Assembly: GCA_006739055.1 (NCBI GenBank)
Contig: AP019702.1
Coordinates: 1,887,001-1,951,000, forward strand
From: Allostella vacuolata
GTDB lineage: Bacteria > Pseudomonadota > Alphaproteobacteria > ATCC43930 > Allostellaceae
Length of the DNA: 64,000 nucleotides
Direction: 5' to 3'
This document shows, in pieces, positions 41,748 to 51,212 of the stretch. The position numbers and the translations under genes are program-made. The first letter of the stretch is position 1; every line of letters begins with the position of its first letter. Below the pieces are notes generated by a model. The model searched no databases, had not been told where the DNA came from, and saw only the letters and a list, made by a program, of their open reading frames with translations.

Positions 41748-43055
41748 ATGGAACCGATCCACTACGGCATCATCGGCATGGTCGCGCTGGCGGTGCTGAT
41801 CGTGCTGGGCGTACGCATCTTCGTCGCCGCCGGCATCGTCGGCTTCTGTGGCCTGTGGGCCTTGCGCGGGTTCGACAAGGCGGTCGGCATCTCCGGCCAT
41901 ATCCCCTATTCCGACACCACCAACTACGCGCTCTCGGTCCTGCCGCTCTTCATCCTGATCGGCCACCTGGCGCATCATGCGGGCATCGTCCAGGGCGCCT
42001 ATCGCTGCGCGCGCGCCTGGCTCGGCTGGCTGCCGGGCGGGCTCGGCATCGCCACCATCTTCGCCGCGGCCGGCTTCGCCGCCGTGTCGGGCGCCAGCAC
42101 CGCGACCGCGGCCGTCTTCGCCCGCATCGCCCTGCCGGAGCTGCTGAAGGCGAAGTACCATCCGAGCATCGCCTCGGCGCTGGTGGCGGCCGGCGGCACG
42201 CTCGCCTCCCTGATCCCGCCCTCGGCCATCATGGTGGTCTACGGCATCATCACCGAGACCTCGATCGGCGGGCTGTTGCTCGCGGGCTTCATTCCGGGGG
42301 TCATCTCCGCCGTCGTCTATGCCTCGGCGATCTTCTTCCGCTTCGTCCTCAATCCCGGGCTCGGCGCCGCCAGCCCGGATGCCGGCTGGAAGGAGCGCAT
42401 CGAGACCCTGCCGGAGGTGGCGCCGATCGTCTTCGTCATCGGCGCGGTGCTGGGCGGCATGTACACCGGCTGGGCGACGCCGACCGAGGTGGGGGCGCTC
42501 GGCGCCTTCATCATCTTCGTCATGGCGCTCGCCCGCCGCACCCTGTCCGGCCGCGGGCTGCTGGTCTCCCTGGTCGAGACGGCCAAGCTGTCGGTGATGA
42601 TCTTCTCGATCATCTGGGGCGTGCTGATCTTCGTCCGCTTCCTCGCCTTCGCCGGGGTCTCGTCCTCGTTCGCCGCCTGGATCCACGCGCTGGGCGTGTC
42701 GCCCTACCTGGTCCTGTTCTGCGTCATCCTGCTGTACATCGTGCTCGGCATGTTCATGGACGGGATCGGCATGCTGCTGCTGACCCTGCCGGTCATCTCT
42801 CCGGTGATGACCAGCCTCGGCTTCGACCCGATCTGGTTCGGCATCATCGTCGTGAAGATGGTCGAGATCGGGCTGCTGACGCCGCCGGTCGGCCTCAACT
42901 GCTACGTCGTCGCAGGCGTGCGGCCGGACATACCCCTGCAGCAGATCTTCCGCGGCGTGTGGCCCTTCGTCATCGCCGACCTCGCCTGCGTCGGCCTGTT
43001 CATCGCCTTCCCCGGCATCGTCACCTTCCTGCCGCGCCTCGTCATGGCCGGGTGA
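41748..43055 (+). CDS. dctM: TRAP transporter large permease (system 2)
   Basis: A 435-residue DctM channel subunit. Family segments are FAAVSGASTATAAVFARIAL, GGTLASLIPPSAIMVVYGII, GWATPTEVGALGAFI and the C-terminal VEIGLLTPPVGLNCYVV. About twelve helices. The start is 12 bp after dctQ and the stop 40 bp before the first NHL-repeat gene, consistent with one transcript. It differs clearly from the DctM of system 1, so the three TRAP systems in this window are separate lineages rather than recent copies. Confidence 0.93.
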   Translation: MEPIHYGIIGMVALAVLIVLGVRIFVAAGIVGFCGLWALRGFDKAVGISGHIPYSDTTNYALSVLPLFILIGHLAHHAGIVQGAYRCARAWLGWLPGGLGIATIFAAAGFAAVSGASTATAAVFARIALPELLKAKYHPSIASALVAAGGTLASLIPPSAIMVVYGIITETSIGGLLLAGFIPGVISAVVYASAIFFRFVLNPGLGAASPDAGWKERIETLPEVAPIVFVIGAVLGGMYTGWATPTEVGALGAFIIFVMALARRTLSGRGLLVSLVETAKLSVMIFSIIWGVLIFVRFLAFAGVSSSFAAWIHALGVSPYLVLFCVILLYIVLGMFMDGIGMLLLTLPVISPVMTSLGFDPIWFGIIVVKMVEIGLLTPPVGLNCYVVAGVRPDIPLQQIFRGVWPFVIADLACVGLFIAFPGIVTFLPRLVMAG

Positions 43056-43095
43056 CGGCCAGAGCCGACTCTCACCGACCAAGGAGCCTCGACCG

Positions 43096-44058
43096 ATGTC
43101 CGTCATCCTCGGCAGCGGGGAGCACCGCTACCGCGTCAATCCCGACTGGGCCAGGCTGCCCGACGGCTGGTCCTTCCAGGACGTCGCCGGCGTCGCCGTC
43201 GATGCCCGCGACCAGGTCTACGTCTTCAATCGCGGCGAGCACCCGATGATCGTCTTCGACCGCGAGGGCAACTTCCTGCGCTCGTGGGGGGAGGGCGTCT
43301 TCAACCGCGCCCACGGCATCCATTTCGGCCCGGACGGGATGCTCTACTGCACCGACGACGGCGACCACACGGTGCGCAAGTGCACGACGGACGGCAAGGT
43401 GCTGCTGGAGATCGGCGTGCCCGGCCAGCCGTCGCCCTTCATGAGCGGCAACCCCTTCCACCGCTGCACCCACACCGCCCTGTCGCCCAGGGGGGACATC
43501 TTCGTCGCCGACGGCTACGGCAACGCGCGCGTCCACAAGTACGACCCGTCCGGCCGCCTGCTGAAGTCGTGGGGCTCGCCCGGCACGGGCCCGGGCGAGT
43601 TCAACATCGTCCACAACATCGCCGCCGACGAGGACGGCTGGGTCTATGTCGCCGACCGCGAGAACCACCGCATCCAGGTGTTCGACGGCGAGGGCCGCTA
43701 CGAGGCGCAGTGGAACAACCTGCACCGGCCCTGCGGCCTGTGCATGACGCCGGGGCCGAACGGGCTGTGCATCGTCGGCGAGCTGGGGCCGGGCCTGCCG
43801 GTCAACCGCCGGCATCCCAACCTCGGGCCCCGCATCAGCCTCGTCACCACCAAGGGCGAGCTGGTTGCCCGGCTGGGGGGCGAGAACGGCCCCGGCGACG
43901 CGGTCGGCCAGTTCCACGCCCCGCACGGCGTCGCGGTCGATTCGCATGGCGACATCTATGTCGGCGAGGTCTCCTACACCAACTGGAAGTCGCACTTCCT
44001 GCTGGACCCGGTGCCGGAGACGATGCGGACCCTGCAGAAACTGGAAAAGGTCGTCTGA
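43096..44058 (+). CDS. NHL-repeat beta-propeller protein, copy 1 (peptidyl-hydroxyglycine lyase-like)
   Basis: A 320-residue beta-propeller built from NHL-type repeats (recurring DGxxYVADxxNHRIQVFD pattern, e.g. GWVYVADRENHRIQVFDGEG and GDIFVADGYGNARVHKYDPS). It resembles proteins labelled peptidyl-alpha-hydroxyglycine amidating lyase family, but bacterial members have no proven role. There is no signal peptide, so it is probably cytoplasmic. It has a strong AAGGAG ribosome site, follows dctM by 40 bp, and is followed by a near-copy after 71 bp. In this operon it may be an enzyme or binding protein for the imported compound. Confidence 0.85.
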   Translation: MSVILGSGEHRYRVNPDWARLPDGWSFQDVAGVAVDARDQVYVFNRGEHPMIVFDREGNFLRSWGEGVFNRAHGIHFGPDGMLYCTDDGDHTVRKCTTDGKVLLEIGVPGQPSPFMSGNPFHRCTHTALSPRGDIFVADGYGNARVHKYDPSGRLLKSWGSPGTGPGEFNIVHNIAADEDGWVYVADRENHRIQVFDGEGRYEAQWNNLHRPCGLCMTPGPNGLCIVGELGPGLPVNRRHPNLGPRISLVTTKGELVARLGGENGPGDAVGQFHAPHGVAVDSHGDIYVGEVSYTNWKSHFLLDPVPETMRTLQKLEKVV

Positions 44059-44129
44059 ACAAGGGGTTCCCCGGGCCGCCGTTCTGCCGCAAGCTGGCGC
44101 CCGATCCGGCGACCAGGGAGCCTCTCGCG

Positions 44130-45092
44130 ATGTCCGTCATCCTCGGCAGCGGCGACTACCGCTACCGCGTCAATCCCGATTGGGCGCGGCTGCCCGACGG
44201 CTGGGCGTTCAAGGACGTGGCCGGGGTGGCGGTCGACGCCCAGGACCAGGTCTATGTCTTCAATCGCGGCGACCACCCGATGATCGTGTTCGACCGCGAC
44301 GGAAACTTCCTGCGCTCCTGGGGAGAGGGCGTCTTCAAGCGCGCCCACGGCATCCATTTCGGCGCCGACGGCATGCTCTACTGCACCGACGACATGGACC
44401 ACACGGTCCGCAAATGCACCACCGACGGCAAGGTGCTGCTGGAGATCGGCATTCCCGGCAAGCCGTCCCCCTACATGAGCGGGCTACCGTTCCACCGCTG
44501 CACCCACACCGCCCTGTCGCCCAGGGGGGACATCTTCGTCGCCGACGGCTACGGCAACGCGCGGGTGCACAAGTACGACCCGGCCGGGCGGCTGCTGAAA
44601 TCGTGGGGCGGTCCCGGCTCGGGGCCGAGCGAGTTCAACATCGTCCACAACATCGCGGCCGACGAGGACGGCTGGGTCTATGTGGCCGACCGCGAGAACC
44701 ACCGCATCCAGGTGTTCGACGGCGAGGGCCGCTACGAGGCGCAGTGGAACAACCTGCACCGGCCCTGCGGCATCTGCATGACCCCCGGGCCCGACGGGCT
44801 GTGCGTGGTGGGCGAGCTGGGCCCGGCGCTGCCGGTCAACCGCCGGGTCCCCAACCTCGGGCCCCGCGTCAGCCTGGTGAACACGAAGGGCGAGCTGGTG
44901 GCGCGGCTGGGCGGGCAGGACGGCGCCGGCGATGCGGTCGGCCAGTTCCGCTCGCCGCACGGCGTCGCGGTCGATTCGCGGGGCGACATCTATGTCGGCG
45001 AGGCGTCCTTCACCAACTGGCGCCTGACCTATCCCGATCAGCCGCCGCCTGCCCATATGCGCAGCCTGCAGAAGCTGGAAAGGGTCGCCTGA
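44130..45092 (+). CDS. NHL-repeat beta-propeller protein, copy 2
   Basis: Same length (320 residues) as the preceding gene and about 85% identical by hand alignment (some 47 differences), a tandem duplicate. Differences concentrate at the C-terminus (FTNWRLTYPDQPPPAHMRSL against a different tail in copy 1) and at scattered surface positions; the NHL repeat core (VADRENHRIQVFDGEG) is identical. The leader, AGGGAGCCTC before the ATG, also resembles copy 1. It is followed 36 bp later by the TauD-type gene. The duplicates may have diverged towards different ligands. Confidence 0.85.
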   Translation: MSVILGSGDYRYRVNPDWARLPDGWAFKDVAGVAVDAQDQVYVFNRGDHPMIVFDRDGNFLRSWGEGVFKRAHGIHFGADGMLYCTDDMDHTVRKCTTDGKVLLEIGIPGKPSPYMSGLPFHRCTHTALSPRGDIFVADGYGNARVHKYDPAGRLLKSWGGPGSGPSEFNIVHNIAADEDGWVYVADRENHRIQVFDGEGRYEAQWNNLHRPCGICMTPGPDGLCVVGELGPALPVNRRVPNLGPRVSLVNTKGELVARLGGQDGAGDAVGQFRSPHGVAVDSRGDIYVGEASFTNWRLTYPDQPPPAHMRSLQKLERVA

Positions 45093-45128
45093 CGGAGCGG
45101 CCGCGATCGATCCCGCAAGGACATGCCC

Positions 45129-45995
45129 ATGCCACCGACATTCCACCCGATCCACCCCCTGTTCGGCGCCGAGGTGCGCGGCGTCGACCTGTCGCGGCCG
45201 CTGTCCGCGGCGGACTTCGCCGCCATCCGCGAGGCCTTCGAGGCGCGCTCGGTCCTGGTGTTCCGCGGCCAGGCCGTCGACGACGCGGCCCAGGTCACCT
45301 TCGCCGGCCGCTTCGGCCCGCTGGAGACGGTGCGGTCGGGCGCGGTCGGGGCGGGCGGGCACCTCATCACCCTGACCAACGTCGGTCCGGACGGCGGCAT
45401 CCTGCCGCCCACCCACGAACAGCAACTGCACGGGATGGCCAACCGCCTGTGGCACACCGACAGCTCCTTCAAGGCGGTGCCGGCCCTGGCCTCGCTCCTG
45501 TCGGCGCGCCGGGTGCCGCCCGAGGGCGGGGAGACGGAATGGGCCTCGACCCGCGCCGCCTGGGCGGCCCTGCCGGTCGAGACCCGCCGGCGCATCGACG
45601 GGCTCGCCGCGCGCCACGACTTCGCCCATTCCCGGGCCCTGGTCGATCCCGGGATCGACCGGGCGGCGGTCCGGGCTTCCTTTCCGCCGGTGGTCCGGCC
45701 GCTGGTGCGGCACGACTGGGGAGCGGCCGACGCCGCCCTCTATCTCGGCTCGCATGCGGCGGCGATCGAGGGCATGGACGAGGCGGAGGGCCGGGCGCTG
45801 CTCGACGAGCTGACCCGGCACGCGACCGAGCCGCGCTTTGTCTATACCCATGCCTGGAAGCCGGGCGACCTGGTGCTGTGGGACAATCGCGCCACCCTGC
45901 ACCGCGGCCGCCCCTTCGCGGCGGGGCGGCATCCGCGGGTGATGGTGCGGGCGACGGTGTCGGACGTCGCGGCTGCCCGGGCGCAGGCTGCCTGA
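45129..45995 (+). CDS. TauD/TfdA-family 2-oxoglutarate dioxygenase
   Basis: A 288-residue Fe(II)/2-oxoglutarate dioxygenase. The HxD iron motif is in LWHTDSSFKAV, the distal His in DNRATLHRGRPF, and a 2-oxoglutarate-binding Arg lies in HPRVMVRATVS. Members hydroxylate sulfonates, phenoxyacetates and related carboxylic acids. The AAGGA Shine-Dalgarno at 45117 is 7 bp from the ATG at 45129 and only 1 bp from the one at 45123, which favours the former. It closes the six-gene TRAP-NHL operon and may act on the imported substrate. Substrate unknown. Confidence 0.87.
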   Translation: MPPTFHPIHPLFGAEVRGVDLSRPLSAADFAAIREAFEARSVLVFRGQAVDDAAQVTFAGRFGPLETVRSGAVGAGGHLITLTNVGPDGGILPPTHEQQLHGMANRLWHTDSSFKAVPALASLLSARRVPPEGGETEWASTRAAWAALPVETRRRIDGLAARHDFAHSRALVDPGIDRAAVRASFPPVVRPLVRHDWGAADAALYLGSHAAAIEGMDEAEGRALLDELTRHATEPRFVYTHAWKPGDLVLWDNRATLHRGRPFAAGRHPRVMVRATVSDVAAARAQAA

Positions 45996-45999
45996 CGGA

Positions 46000-46344
46000 T
46001 CAGCGCGTCAGGATCGACAGGTCGAGGGGCAGGCTTTCGCCCAGCCAGATCGCCCGGTCGCGATGGTCGGCCAGGGCGTCGCCGGTGTTGGGGTGGACCA
46101 GGACCGTCAGGCCGCCGCGGTTGAGGGTGAGCCAGGGCACGATGTCGGCGAAGCGGTCCGGCTGGAAGGCGACCTGGTAGCTCCAGCGCGGATGCGGCCC
46201 GATCGGGCGCTCGTGGAAGCGGCCCATCTCCATCCGGCCGATGAAGCGCTCCTCGATCAGGGCGCGCAGCGCCCGGGCGTCCGGCACCGTGTCCTGGTCG
46301 AAATAGACGTGGGCATGCCAGTCCGCGATCTGGTCGATGTTCAT
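46000..46344 (-). CDS. DOPA 4,5-dioxygenase family protein
   Basis: A 114-residue small dioxygenase-like protein. It contains the N-terminal WHAHVYFDQD, the central GPHPRWSYQVAF and C-terminal VHPNTGDALADHRDRAIWLG, which are hallmark His-rich motifs of the family. Plant and fungal relatives open dihydroxyphenylalanine rings; bacterial members are mostly uncharacterised. It is 19 bp downstream of the YfhO-type gene on the minus strand and ends 4 bp from the convergent TauD gene. The family call is good; the substrate is not. Confidence 0.85.
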   Translation of the reverse strand: MNIDQIADWHAHVYFDQDTVPDARALRALIEERFIGRMEMGRFHERPIGPHPRWSYQVAFQPDRFADIVPWLTLNRGGLTVLVHPNTGDALADHRDRAIWLGESLPLDLSILTR

Positions 46345-46363
46345 CGGTTCCGGTCCCCTGTTC

Positions 46364-48694
46364 TCAGTCCGCGTCCAGGACGCGCTCGACGGCGCCGCGG
46401 ATCGCTTCCAGGCGCAACGGGTCGAGCAGGAATAGCACTTCGTGGTGCCCGGCGGGTACGGCGACGGCGCGGAACAGGCGGTTGGCCTGCGCGATCGCCA
46501 CCGGCCCGCCGTCCAGGGTTGCCCGCCAGAAGGGGTCGTAGCGGTCGTTCAGGACCAGGAAGCCCGCGCGATCCATCTGGACGGCAATCCTGACCGCGTC
46601 GCGCCCGTACTGGACGATGCGGGTCGACCCCGCCGGGCCGGCCGCGCCGACGGCGTCCGGCAGGTCCAGGATTCGCACCGTGCCGCGCGGGTCGTCGGGC
46701 AGCGGCCCGCCCTGGTCGGGCTCGGCCCGGCCGACCGCCATCGCCCGCGGCAGGCTGCCGGCATTCTCGTAGACGAAGGCGCCGTCGCGGGCCTCCAGCA
46801 GGGTCAGGCTCGCCCGGGCCGGGGCCGGCAGGATGGTCTCGATCGGCCGCCCGGTCACCACCAGGCGGATGCCGAGCTGGCGGGCGAGGGGGCTGTCGTA
46901 GCCCGGAAAATCCGCGGTCAGCGTCCGCTCCGGCAGGTGGCTGTTCTGGCGCGCGCCGACCAGGTCCGTGTAGAGGGCGCTGCGCAGCGGGTCGTAGCCG
47001 AGCGTCTGCTCGATGCCGTAGACCATGGCCGCATTCTGCCAGGACCCGCCCCGGTCGCCGCCCGGCACCTGATCGAGGCCGAAGATCTCCGCCCGCGGGC
47101 GGTCCGGGTCGGCGTCGAGGCGGGCGCGGATCGCCTCGCCCAGCCGGCGGCCTTCGGGGCGGTAGGCGGCGATCGCCTCGGACGGCACCGCGTTCAGGGT
47201 CCGGCTGATCCCGTGCAGGCCGAGGTCGGCCGCGGTCAGCATGAGGAGTGCTGGAACCCAGACCCGCGCCGGGCGCCAGGAGAGGAAGACCACCGCCGCG
47301 GCGAAGAGCGGCAGGGCGACCGACAGCGCGCGCGCCATGTCGTCCGCATGGCCGAGGCGCCGGCCGAGCCACAGGCCGGCCGCCACGGCGACCGCTGCCG
47401 GCAGGCTGATCGCCAGCAGGGTGCGCAGCCGCGCTGGCGCGGCGGGCGGCGCGGTCATCCAGGCATGGGCGGCGGCGCCGGTCAGGATCGCCAGCATGGC
47501 GTTGAACAGGAACGCCGCGTCGTTCGGCCGGCGATAGAGGTCGACCCCGGGCAGCAGCTCGTACATTGCCCGGAAGACCGGGGTATAGGCGCCCAGCATG
47601 TAGAACAGGGCGAACGCGAACCCGAGCGGGAAGGCCGCGCCGTCGCGCAGCAGGGCGCGCGGCGACCGGGCCAGGGTGAGTGCCAGCAGCGCCAGCGGCA
47701 GCAGCCCGACATAGAGGTGGCTGGTGGTCTGATCGTTCCAGTCGAAGCCCAGCGCCGACAGGCCCATCCAGGGCAGCGTGCCGGACCCCCAGTAGCGGTC
47801 GGGCGTCAGCGCGCCGAAGGCGTCCGGGGCCAGCAGCGTCAGCAGCGAGGCCGGGTGCAGCGAGGCATAGCCGGCGATCGGGAAGGCGATCTCGGGCCGG
47901 GTGCTGTCGGTCAGCGCGTCCAGCGTCAGCAGGGCCGGCAGGGCCAGGAGGGCAATGCCGGCCAGGAGGCCCGGCAGCAGCTCCAGCAGGCGGCCGGGCA
48001 GGATGCGCGGTCCCTGGCGCCGGGCGAGCGCGGCCAGCCAGCCGATGGCGCAGCCGACCAGGAACAGGCAGTTGAGGAAGGCGACCTGGTCGCGGTCGAT
48101 CGCCATGATCGCGGCCACGACCCCGAACCCCAGCGCCGCGGCCATCCGGCCCGGCCGGCGGGCCGCGGTGAAGGCGGCGTGCAGCAGCAGGATCGCCCAG
48201 GGCAGGTGGGCATAGCTGACCGTCATGATCGAATGCTGCAGGCGGGCGGCGGCGACCCCGCCGAACATGAAGACCAGCGCCGCCAGGACGGCGGCGGCCG
48301 GCCGCCAGCCGAAGCGGCGGCCGAGTGCCAGGACGCCCAGGCCGCCCGCCAGCAGGTGGAGCAGCTGGACGGCGTCCATCGCCGTCATCGACGGTCGCGG
48401 CACCAGTTCCGCCAGCAGCCGGAAGCCCGGGGTGAAGAGCCAGGATTGCGGGTCGGCGATCACCGGACGCCCGGCATAGAGGTACGGGTTCCAGAAGCCG
48501 GATTCGCCGGCCGCGCGCGCGGCCGCCAGGGCGCGCAGCACCGGGTAGTAGTAGTCCTTGGCGTCCCATGGGATGACCCGGCCGCCGACCAGCCAGGGCG
48601 AGGCGAAAGCGAGCCAGGCCACGGCCGTGCAGGCCACGGCGGCCGTCCAGCCCGCCCGGCTGTGGTCGAGGGCGCGTCTCTGGCCGACCGGCAT
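46364..48694 (-). CDS. YfhO-type integral membrane protein
   Basis: A 776-residue polytopic protein with about a dozen N-terminal membrane helices and a C-terminal periplasmic domain. Typical stretches are GRVIPWDAKDYYYPVLRALA, FWNPYLYAGRPVIADPQSW (YfhO signature region) and, later, LYRRPNDAAFLFNAML. YfhO proteins are GT-C-like glycosyltransferases linked to modification of lipoteichoic acid or other surface glycans in Firmicutes; the role in proteobacteria is unclear. The ATG at 48694 is preferred over the GTG at 48700. It is divergent from the penicillin acylase gene. Confidence 0.82.
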   Translation of the reverse strand: MPVGQRRALDHSRAGWTAAVACTAVAWLAFASPWLVGGRVIPWDAKDYYYPVLRALAAARAAGESGFWNPYLYAGRPVIADPQSWLFTPGFRLLAELVPRPSMTAMDAVQLLHLLAGGLGVLALGRRFGWRPAAAVLAALVFMFGGVAAARLQHSIMTVSYAHLPWAILLLHAAFTAARRPGRMAAALGFGVVAAIMAIDRDQVAFLNCLFLVGCAIGWLAALARRQGPRILPGRLLELLPGLLAGIALLALPALLTLDALTDSTRPEIAFPIAGYASLHPASLLTLLAPDAFGALTPDRYWGSGTLPWMGLSALGFDWNDQTTSHLYVGLLPLALLALTLARSPRALLRDGAAFPLGFAFALFYMLGAYTPVFRAMYELLPGVDLYRRPNDAAFLFNAMLAILTGAAAHAWMTAPPAAPARLRTLLAISLPAAVAVAAGLWLGRRLGHADDMARALSVALPLFAAAVVFLSWRPARVWVPALLMLTAADLGLHGISRTLNAVPSEAIAAYRPEGRRLGEAIRARLDADPDRPRAEIFGLDQVPGGDRGGSWQNAAMVYGIEQTLGYDPLRSALYTDLVGARQNSHLPERTLTADFPGYDSPLARQLGIRLVVTGRPIETILPAPARASLTLLEARDGAFVYENAGSLPRAMAVGRAEPDQGGPLPDDPRGTVRILDLPDAVGAAGPAGSTRIVQYGRDAVRIAVQMDRAGFLVLNDRYDPFWRATLDGGPVAIAQANRLFRAVAVPAGHHEVLFLLDPLRLEAIRGAVERVLDAD

Positions 48695-48834
48695 CGTCAC
48701 GGCGGCCGACCCTACAGCGTCGCCGGCCGCGCGGCCATCGCGACGTTCGGCAAGGCCACCCTGCGGAATTGGGGGTTGCGGCCGGGCGCGTCGCGGGCCG
48801 ACGATCCGGCTTTCCCCGAGATGCGGAGTCGAAG

Positions 48835-51144
48835 ATGACGGCGATACCCACCGAGACGATCGAGCTGAACGGCCTGGACGCGGAGGTCGAGATTCTGGTC
48901 GATCGCTGGGGTATTCCGCACATCTATGCCAAGAGCGAGGCCGGCGCCTTCTTCGCCCAGGGCTTCAACGCGGCCCGCGACCGCCTGTGGCAGATCGACC
49001 TGTGGCGCAAGCGCGGCCTCGGCCTGACCGCGGGCGACCTCGGGCCCGACTATGTGGAGCGCGACCGCGCCTCGCGCCTGCTGCTCTATCGCGGCGACAT
49101 GGCGGCGGAATGGGCCAGCTACGGCGCCGACGCCCGGGCCTGGACCACCGCCTTCGTCGCCGGCATCAACGCCTATGTCGACCTGGTCGGGCGCGAGCCG
49201 GGCCGGCTGCCGCTGGAGTTCCGCCTGCTCGGCACCCGGCCGCAGAAATGGGCGCCGGAGGACGTGGTGCGCTGCCGCACCCATGCCCGCGTCCGCAACC
49301 TCGATTCCGAGGTGCTGCGCACCAACATCGTCACCAGGTTCGGGCTGGAGGCCGACCGACTGCACAAGAAGATCCAGCCGCAATGGACGGTGACGGTGCC
49401 GGACGGGCTGGAGCCGCACGAGATCCCGGCCGAGGTCATGAAGACCTACCTGCTGGCGACCGAGCCCAACGCCGTCGGCACCGGCACCCCGGCCGAGCCG
49501 CTCGACGTCGCCTCGGCGGACAGCTTCGGGTCGAACAACTGGGCGCTCGCGCCCGCCCACACCACCACCGGCCGGGCGATCCTGGCGAGCGACCCGCACC
49601 GGGTGCACGAGCAGCCGTCGCTGCGCTACGTCGCCCACCTGGTGGCCCCCGGGCTAGACGTGATCGGCGCCGGCGAGGCCTCGGTGCCGGGCGTCAGCCT
49701 CGGCCACAACGACCGGCTGGCCTTCTCGCTCACCATCCATCCGAGCGACCAGGAGGACCTCTACGTCTACGAGCTCGACCCGGCCGACCCCGACCTCTAC
49801 CGGTACGGGGACGGCTGGGAGCGGATGCGCACGGTCGACGAGGAGATCCCGGTGCGCGGCGGGGCGGCCGTGCCGGTGGCGCTGAAGTTCACCCGGCACG
49901 GGCCGGTGCTGCATGTCGACGCCGCCGCCGGCCGGGCCTATGCGGTCCGCACCGTGTGGATGGAGCCGGGCACGGCGGCCTACCTCGCCAGCCTCTCCTA
50001 CCTGAAGGCGCGCGACTGGCAGGAGTACCTGGCCGCACTCGAGGGCTGGGGGGCGCCGTCCACCAACCATGTGGTGGCCGACGTCGACGGCAACATCGGC
50101 TGGGCGGCCGCCGCCTTCATCCCGATGCGGCCCAACTGGGACGGGCTGATGCCGGTGCCGGGCGACGGCCGCTACGAATGGAGCGGCATCACCCGCTCGT
50201 CCGGCCTGCCGCGCGTCTACAACCCGGAGAAGGGCTGGTTCGGCACCGCCAACCAGATGAACCTGCCGGCCGACTACGACTATCGCAGCCGCAAGACCGG
50301 CTTCGAATGGACCGATGTCGCGCGCTACGACCGGCTGTCCGAGGCCCTGGGGGCGCGCTCCGGCTGGTCGATCGAGGACACCAAGGCGCTACAGACCGAC
50401 TTCGGCAGCGTGCCCGCCCGCCGGCTCTGCGCCCTGCTGCCCGGCCTGTCCGGCGCCGACGGTGCGGCCGGCAGGGCGCTGGCGCTGCTGTCGGGCTGGA
50501 ACCACAGCCTCGACGTCGGCAGCGGGCCGGCGGCCCTGTTCGAGATCTGGTTCATGAAGCATCTGGTGCCGGGCGTCATGCGCGCGCTTGGGCCGGACGG
50601 GCTGGCGGCGATGGTGACGGTGCCGGACACCGCCCTCATCGTCGACCTGGTCGAGGGGGCGGATGCCGGCTTCGGCAGCGATCCGCGGGCCGGCCGCGAC
50701 CGGCTGCTGGCGGAGACGCTGGCGGCGGCCTGGGCCGAGGCCGAGGCGCTGATGGGCGCCGACCCGGCGGGCTGGGCCTGGGGCCGCATCCATCGCGGCT
50801 ACTTCCAGCATCCCCTGTCGCGCCTGGCGCCGTCGCTGAAGGCCAAGCTCGACGTCGGCCCGGCGCCGAAGGGCGGGTCGAACCTGACCATCAACAACAA
50901 CGGCTACCGCACCAGCGACTTCCAGGTGGTCTCGGGCGTGTCGTGGCGGATGGTGCTCGACGTCGGCAACTGGGATGCGAGCTGGACCATCAACAGCCCC
51001 GGCCAGTCCGGCGACCCGGCCAGCCCGCACTATCGCGACCTGTTCCCGATCTGGGCGAAGGAAGAGTACGTGCCGATGGTCTACAGCCGGGCCGCGGTCG
51101 AGGCCGCGGCGGAGCGGCGCATCCGCCTGGTACCGGGGAAATGA
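48835..51144 (+). CDS. penicillin acylase family protein
   Basis: A 769-residue N-terminal nucleophile hydrolase. The precursor carries an A-chain, a linker and a B-chain beginning at the conserved SNNW motif; here GSNNWALAPAHTTTGR with Ser233 as the likely N-terminal nucleophile after autoprocessing. Early residues read VDRWGIPHIYAKSEAGAFFA, the family's substrate-binding start. No signal peptide is visible in the mature start MTAIPTETIEL, although most family members are periplasmic. Substrates include beta-lactam side chains, acyl-homoserine lactones and other amides. The aminotransferase gene follows 68 bp downstream on the same strand. Confidence 0.86.
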   Translation: MTAIPTETIELNGLDAEVEILVDRWGIPHIYAKSEAGAFFAQGFNAARDRLWQIDLWRKRGLGLTAGDLGPDYVERDRASRLLLYRGDMAAEWASYGADARAWTTAFVAGINAYVDLVGREPGRLPLEFRLLGTRPQKWAPEDVVRCRTHARVRNLDSEVLRTNIVTRFGLEADRLHKKIQPQWTVTVPDGLEPHEIPAEVMKTYLLATEPNAVGTGTPAEPLDVASADSFGSNNWALAPAHTTTGRAILASDPHRVHEQPSLRYVAHLVAPGLDVIGAGEASVPGVSLGHNDRLAFSLTIHPSDQEDLYVYELDPADPDLYRYGDGWERMRTVDEEIPVRGGAAVPVALKFTRHGPVLHVDAAAGRAYAVRTVWMEPGTAAYLASLSYLKARDWQEYLAALEGWGAPSTNHVVADVDGNIGWAAAAFIPMRPNWDGLMPVPGDGRYEWSGITRSSGLPRVYNPEKGWFGTANQMNLPADYDYRSRKTGFEWTDVARYDRLSEALGARSGWSIEDTKALQTDFGSVPARRLCALLPGLSGADGAAGRALALLSGWNHSLDVGSGPAALFEIWFMKHLVPGVMRALGPDGLAAMVTVPDTALIVDLVEGADAGFGSDPRAGRDRLLAETLAAAWAEAEALMGADPAGWAWGRIHRGYFQHPLSRLAPSLKAKLDVGPAPKGGSNLTINNNGYRTSDFQVVSGVSWRMVLDVGNWDASWTINSPGQSGDPASPHYRDLFPIWAKEEYVPMVYSRAAVEAAAERRIRLVPGK

Positions 51145-51212
51145 CCTTCCCGGACCGGCCTGGATGCGGCATCATTCCTGACCTGATCATTTGCTAAAGC
51201 GGGAGACGAGAG

